Of a stretch of DNA of 5,541 bases, positions 4,514 to 5,541 are shown piece after piece. The notes under the pieces were generated by a model. The model did no database searches and was not told the origin of the DNA. It saw nothing but the letters and a program-made list of their open reading frames with translations. Position numbers and translations under genes: made by a program. Within the stretch, counting starts at the first letter, position 1. Each line of letters begins with the position of its first letter. Source of the stretch: an uncultured Clostridia bacterium (lineage in GTDB: Bacteria > Bacillota > Clostridia > Lachnospirales > Anaerotignaceae); contig CATZIM010000137.1 of the NCBI GenBank assembly GCA_958420075.1, positions 1-5,541 of the forward strand, written 5' to 3'.

Positions 4514-5541
4514 TTATGATGCACTTTTGCCTTTTGTTGTTGCCGCGTATACAGGAATACCAATCAGTGTTACAACGATACTGATGGCAGAAAGGATTGT
4601 TGTCTGGATACCGGACATAAACAGCTGGTTGATGATTACATACAGACCGCTGATGATGGCAATGGCGGGGATCACAGGATACAGAGGAACTTTATATGTT
4701 CTAACTGTATCAGGCTGTGTTTTGCGCAGACGGATAACTGCCATAAATGTCAGTGTATAGAAAATCCAGCAAGAGAATACAGCCAGGTTTGTCAGCATAT
4801 TGAACTGACCACTGACAGCATACAGTGCGCCCAGAATACTTACCAGCAGGATTGCATTGAAAGGCACCTGTGTTTTGCTCAGTTTTGCCAGAGATTTGCT
4901 GCCGGGCAGTGTACCTTCTGCTGCCAGAGAGTAGCATACACGAGAACCGGACAGAACGAAGCCGTTTGCCGCACCCAATACGGAAATCATGATACCAACG
5001 GAAATGATCTTGCCGCCGAAATCACCAAAAATAGCAATAGCTACTGCAGATGCAGGCACTGCAATGTTCATCATTTCATCCGCAGGCAGTACCCACAGAT
5101 ATGCCAGGTTGATAACAAAGTAAACAGCCATGATGATGGATACACCACCAACGATTGCTACAGGCAGGTCTTTGCCAGGGTTTTTCATTTCCCCTGCGAT
5201 AGCACCTACGTTTGTCCAACCTTCAAATGCGAACAGTACTGCGATCATCAGCTGACCCAGAACAACTGCAGGGTTCAGATCGGGACCGATCATGGGGCTG
5301 AAAATCGGATTGTCGCCGGAACCTTTGATGAAGCCGAATACCATCAGCAGAATCAAAGGAATCAGTTTACAAATGGTAAATACAACCTGTGCGCCGCCGC
5401 CTACAGCAGAGCCCAGACCATTCAAAATGATAACGATGATAATTGCTACAATTGCTACGGGCAGGATGTAACCGTCCCCTACGAACAACGCTGCCTGCTG
5501 TGCAAATGCGACAGAAAGTGCTGCGATCATGGCAGGATAGA
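4514..5541 (-). CDS. APC-superfamily amino acid permease, SteT/LAT-like (5' end off window)
   Basis: This is a polytopic membrane transporter. The frame is open through the right edge; 341 full codons are visible and the family has about 440-470, so roughly the first 100-130 residues (TM1-3) are missing. Numbering from the methionine codon at 5530, visible signatures are: GAQVVFTICKLIPLI (46-60); LFAFEGWTNVGAIAGEMKNP (99-118), the unwound TM6 region with the FxYEGW pattern and the following E-x-KNP that lead into KDLPVAI; GSRVCYSLAAEGTLP (195-209), equivalent to the SRxxYAMARDGxLP loop; QVPFNAI (221-227); and RTYKVPLYPVIPAI (277-290). About nine hydrophobic helices remain. The pattern resembles serine/threonine exchanger SteT and LAT-type transporters, but the substrate cannot be read from this part. 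The methionine at 5530 is internal, not the true start. The gene ends at its own terminator and has no visible functional link to mrp. Confidence 0.92.
   Translation of the reverse strand, partial: YPAMIAALSVAFAQQAALFVGDGYILPVAIVAIIIVIILNGLGSAVGGGAQVVFTICKLIPLILLMVFGFIKGSGDNPIFSPMIGPDLNPAVVLGQLMIAVLFAFEGWTNVGAIAGEMKNPGKDLPVAIVGGVSIIMAVYFVINLAYLWVLPADEMMNIAVPASAVAIAIFGDFGGKIISVGIMISVLGAANGFVLSGSRVCYSLAAEGTLPGSKSLAKLSKTQVPFNAILLVSILGALYAVSGQFNMLTNLAVFSCWIFYTLTFMAVIRLRKTQPDTVRTYKVPLYPVIPAIAIISGLYVIINQLFMSGIQTTILSAISIVVTLIGIPVYAATTKGKSAS

Overview
The window looks like chromosomal DNA from a Gram-positive anaerobe, most likely Bacillota, class Clostridia. This is an inference from three things: strong GGAGG-type ribosome binding sites, a consensus sigma-A promoter in an AT-rich intergenic gap beside moderate-GC genes, and the style of the Mrp cluster. 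No gene here fixes the genus. Every convincing gene is on the minus strand, so transcription runs from right to left.

Right part (4514-5541): the C-terminal three quarters of an APC-superfamily amino acid permease of the SteT/LAT type. It is cut by the window edge and closed by a perfect 13-bp hairpin terminator (4436-4466).

Middle (about 3910-4513): a 600-bp AT-rich gap. It holds that terminator, a near-consensus promoter (TTGACA, 17 bp, CATAAT, at 4046-4018), a small inverted repeat over the -35 box, and a leader of about 100 nt with a hairpin and a possible 22-codon ORF. An unexplained 132-codon open frame crosses the gap and overlaps the promoter.

Left part (1-3909): a tightly packed operon for a multi-subunit Mrp-type cation/proton antiporter, in the order mrpE, mrpF, mrpG, an MbhD-like gene, an MbhE-MrpB fusion, mrpC, mrpD (cut by the left edge). 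Neighbours overlap by 4 nt or are 1-3 nt apart, which points to translational coupling. No full-length mrpA is present. The pieces equivalent to the C-terminal part of MrpA are a separate small gene (MbhD-like) and the N-terminal half of the MrpB protein (MbhE-like). This is the order of the Mrp module in archaeal Mbh/Mbs complexes and in archaeal-style Mrp clusters, not the Bacillus mrpABCDEFG order. MrpD carries the Glu/Lys/His residues of the proton channel; the others build the membrane scaffold and the proposed sodium path. The complex probably exchanges Na+ for H+ across the cytoplasmic membrane, alone or coupled to a redox module encoded beyond the left edge. The permease and the antiporter operon appear to be independent transcription units.
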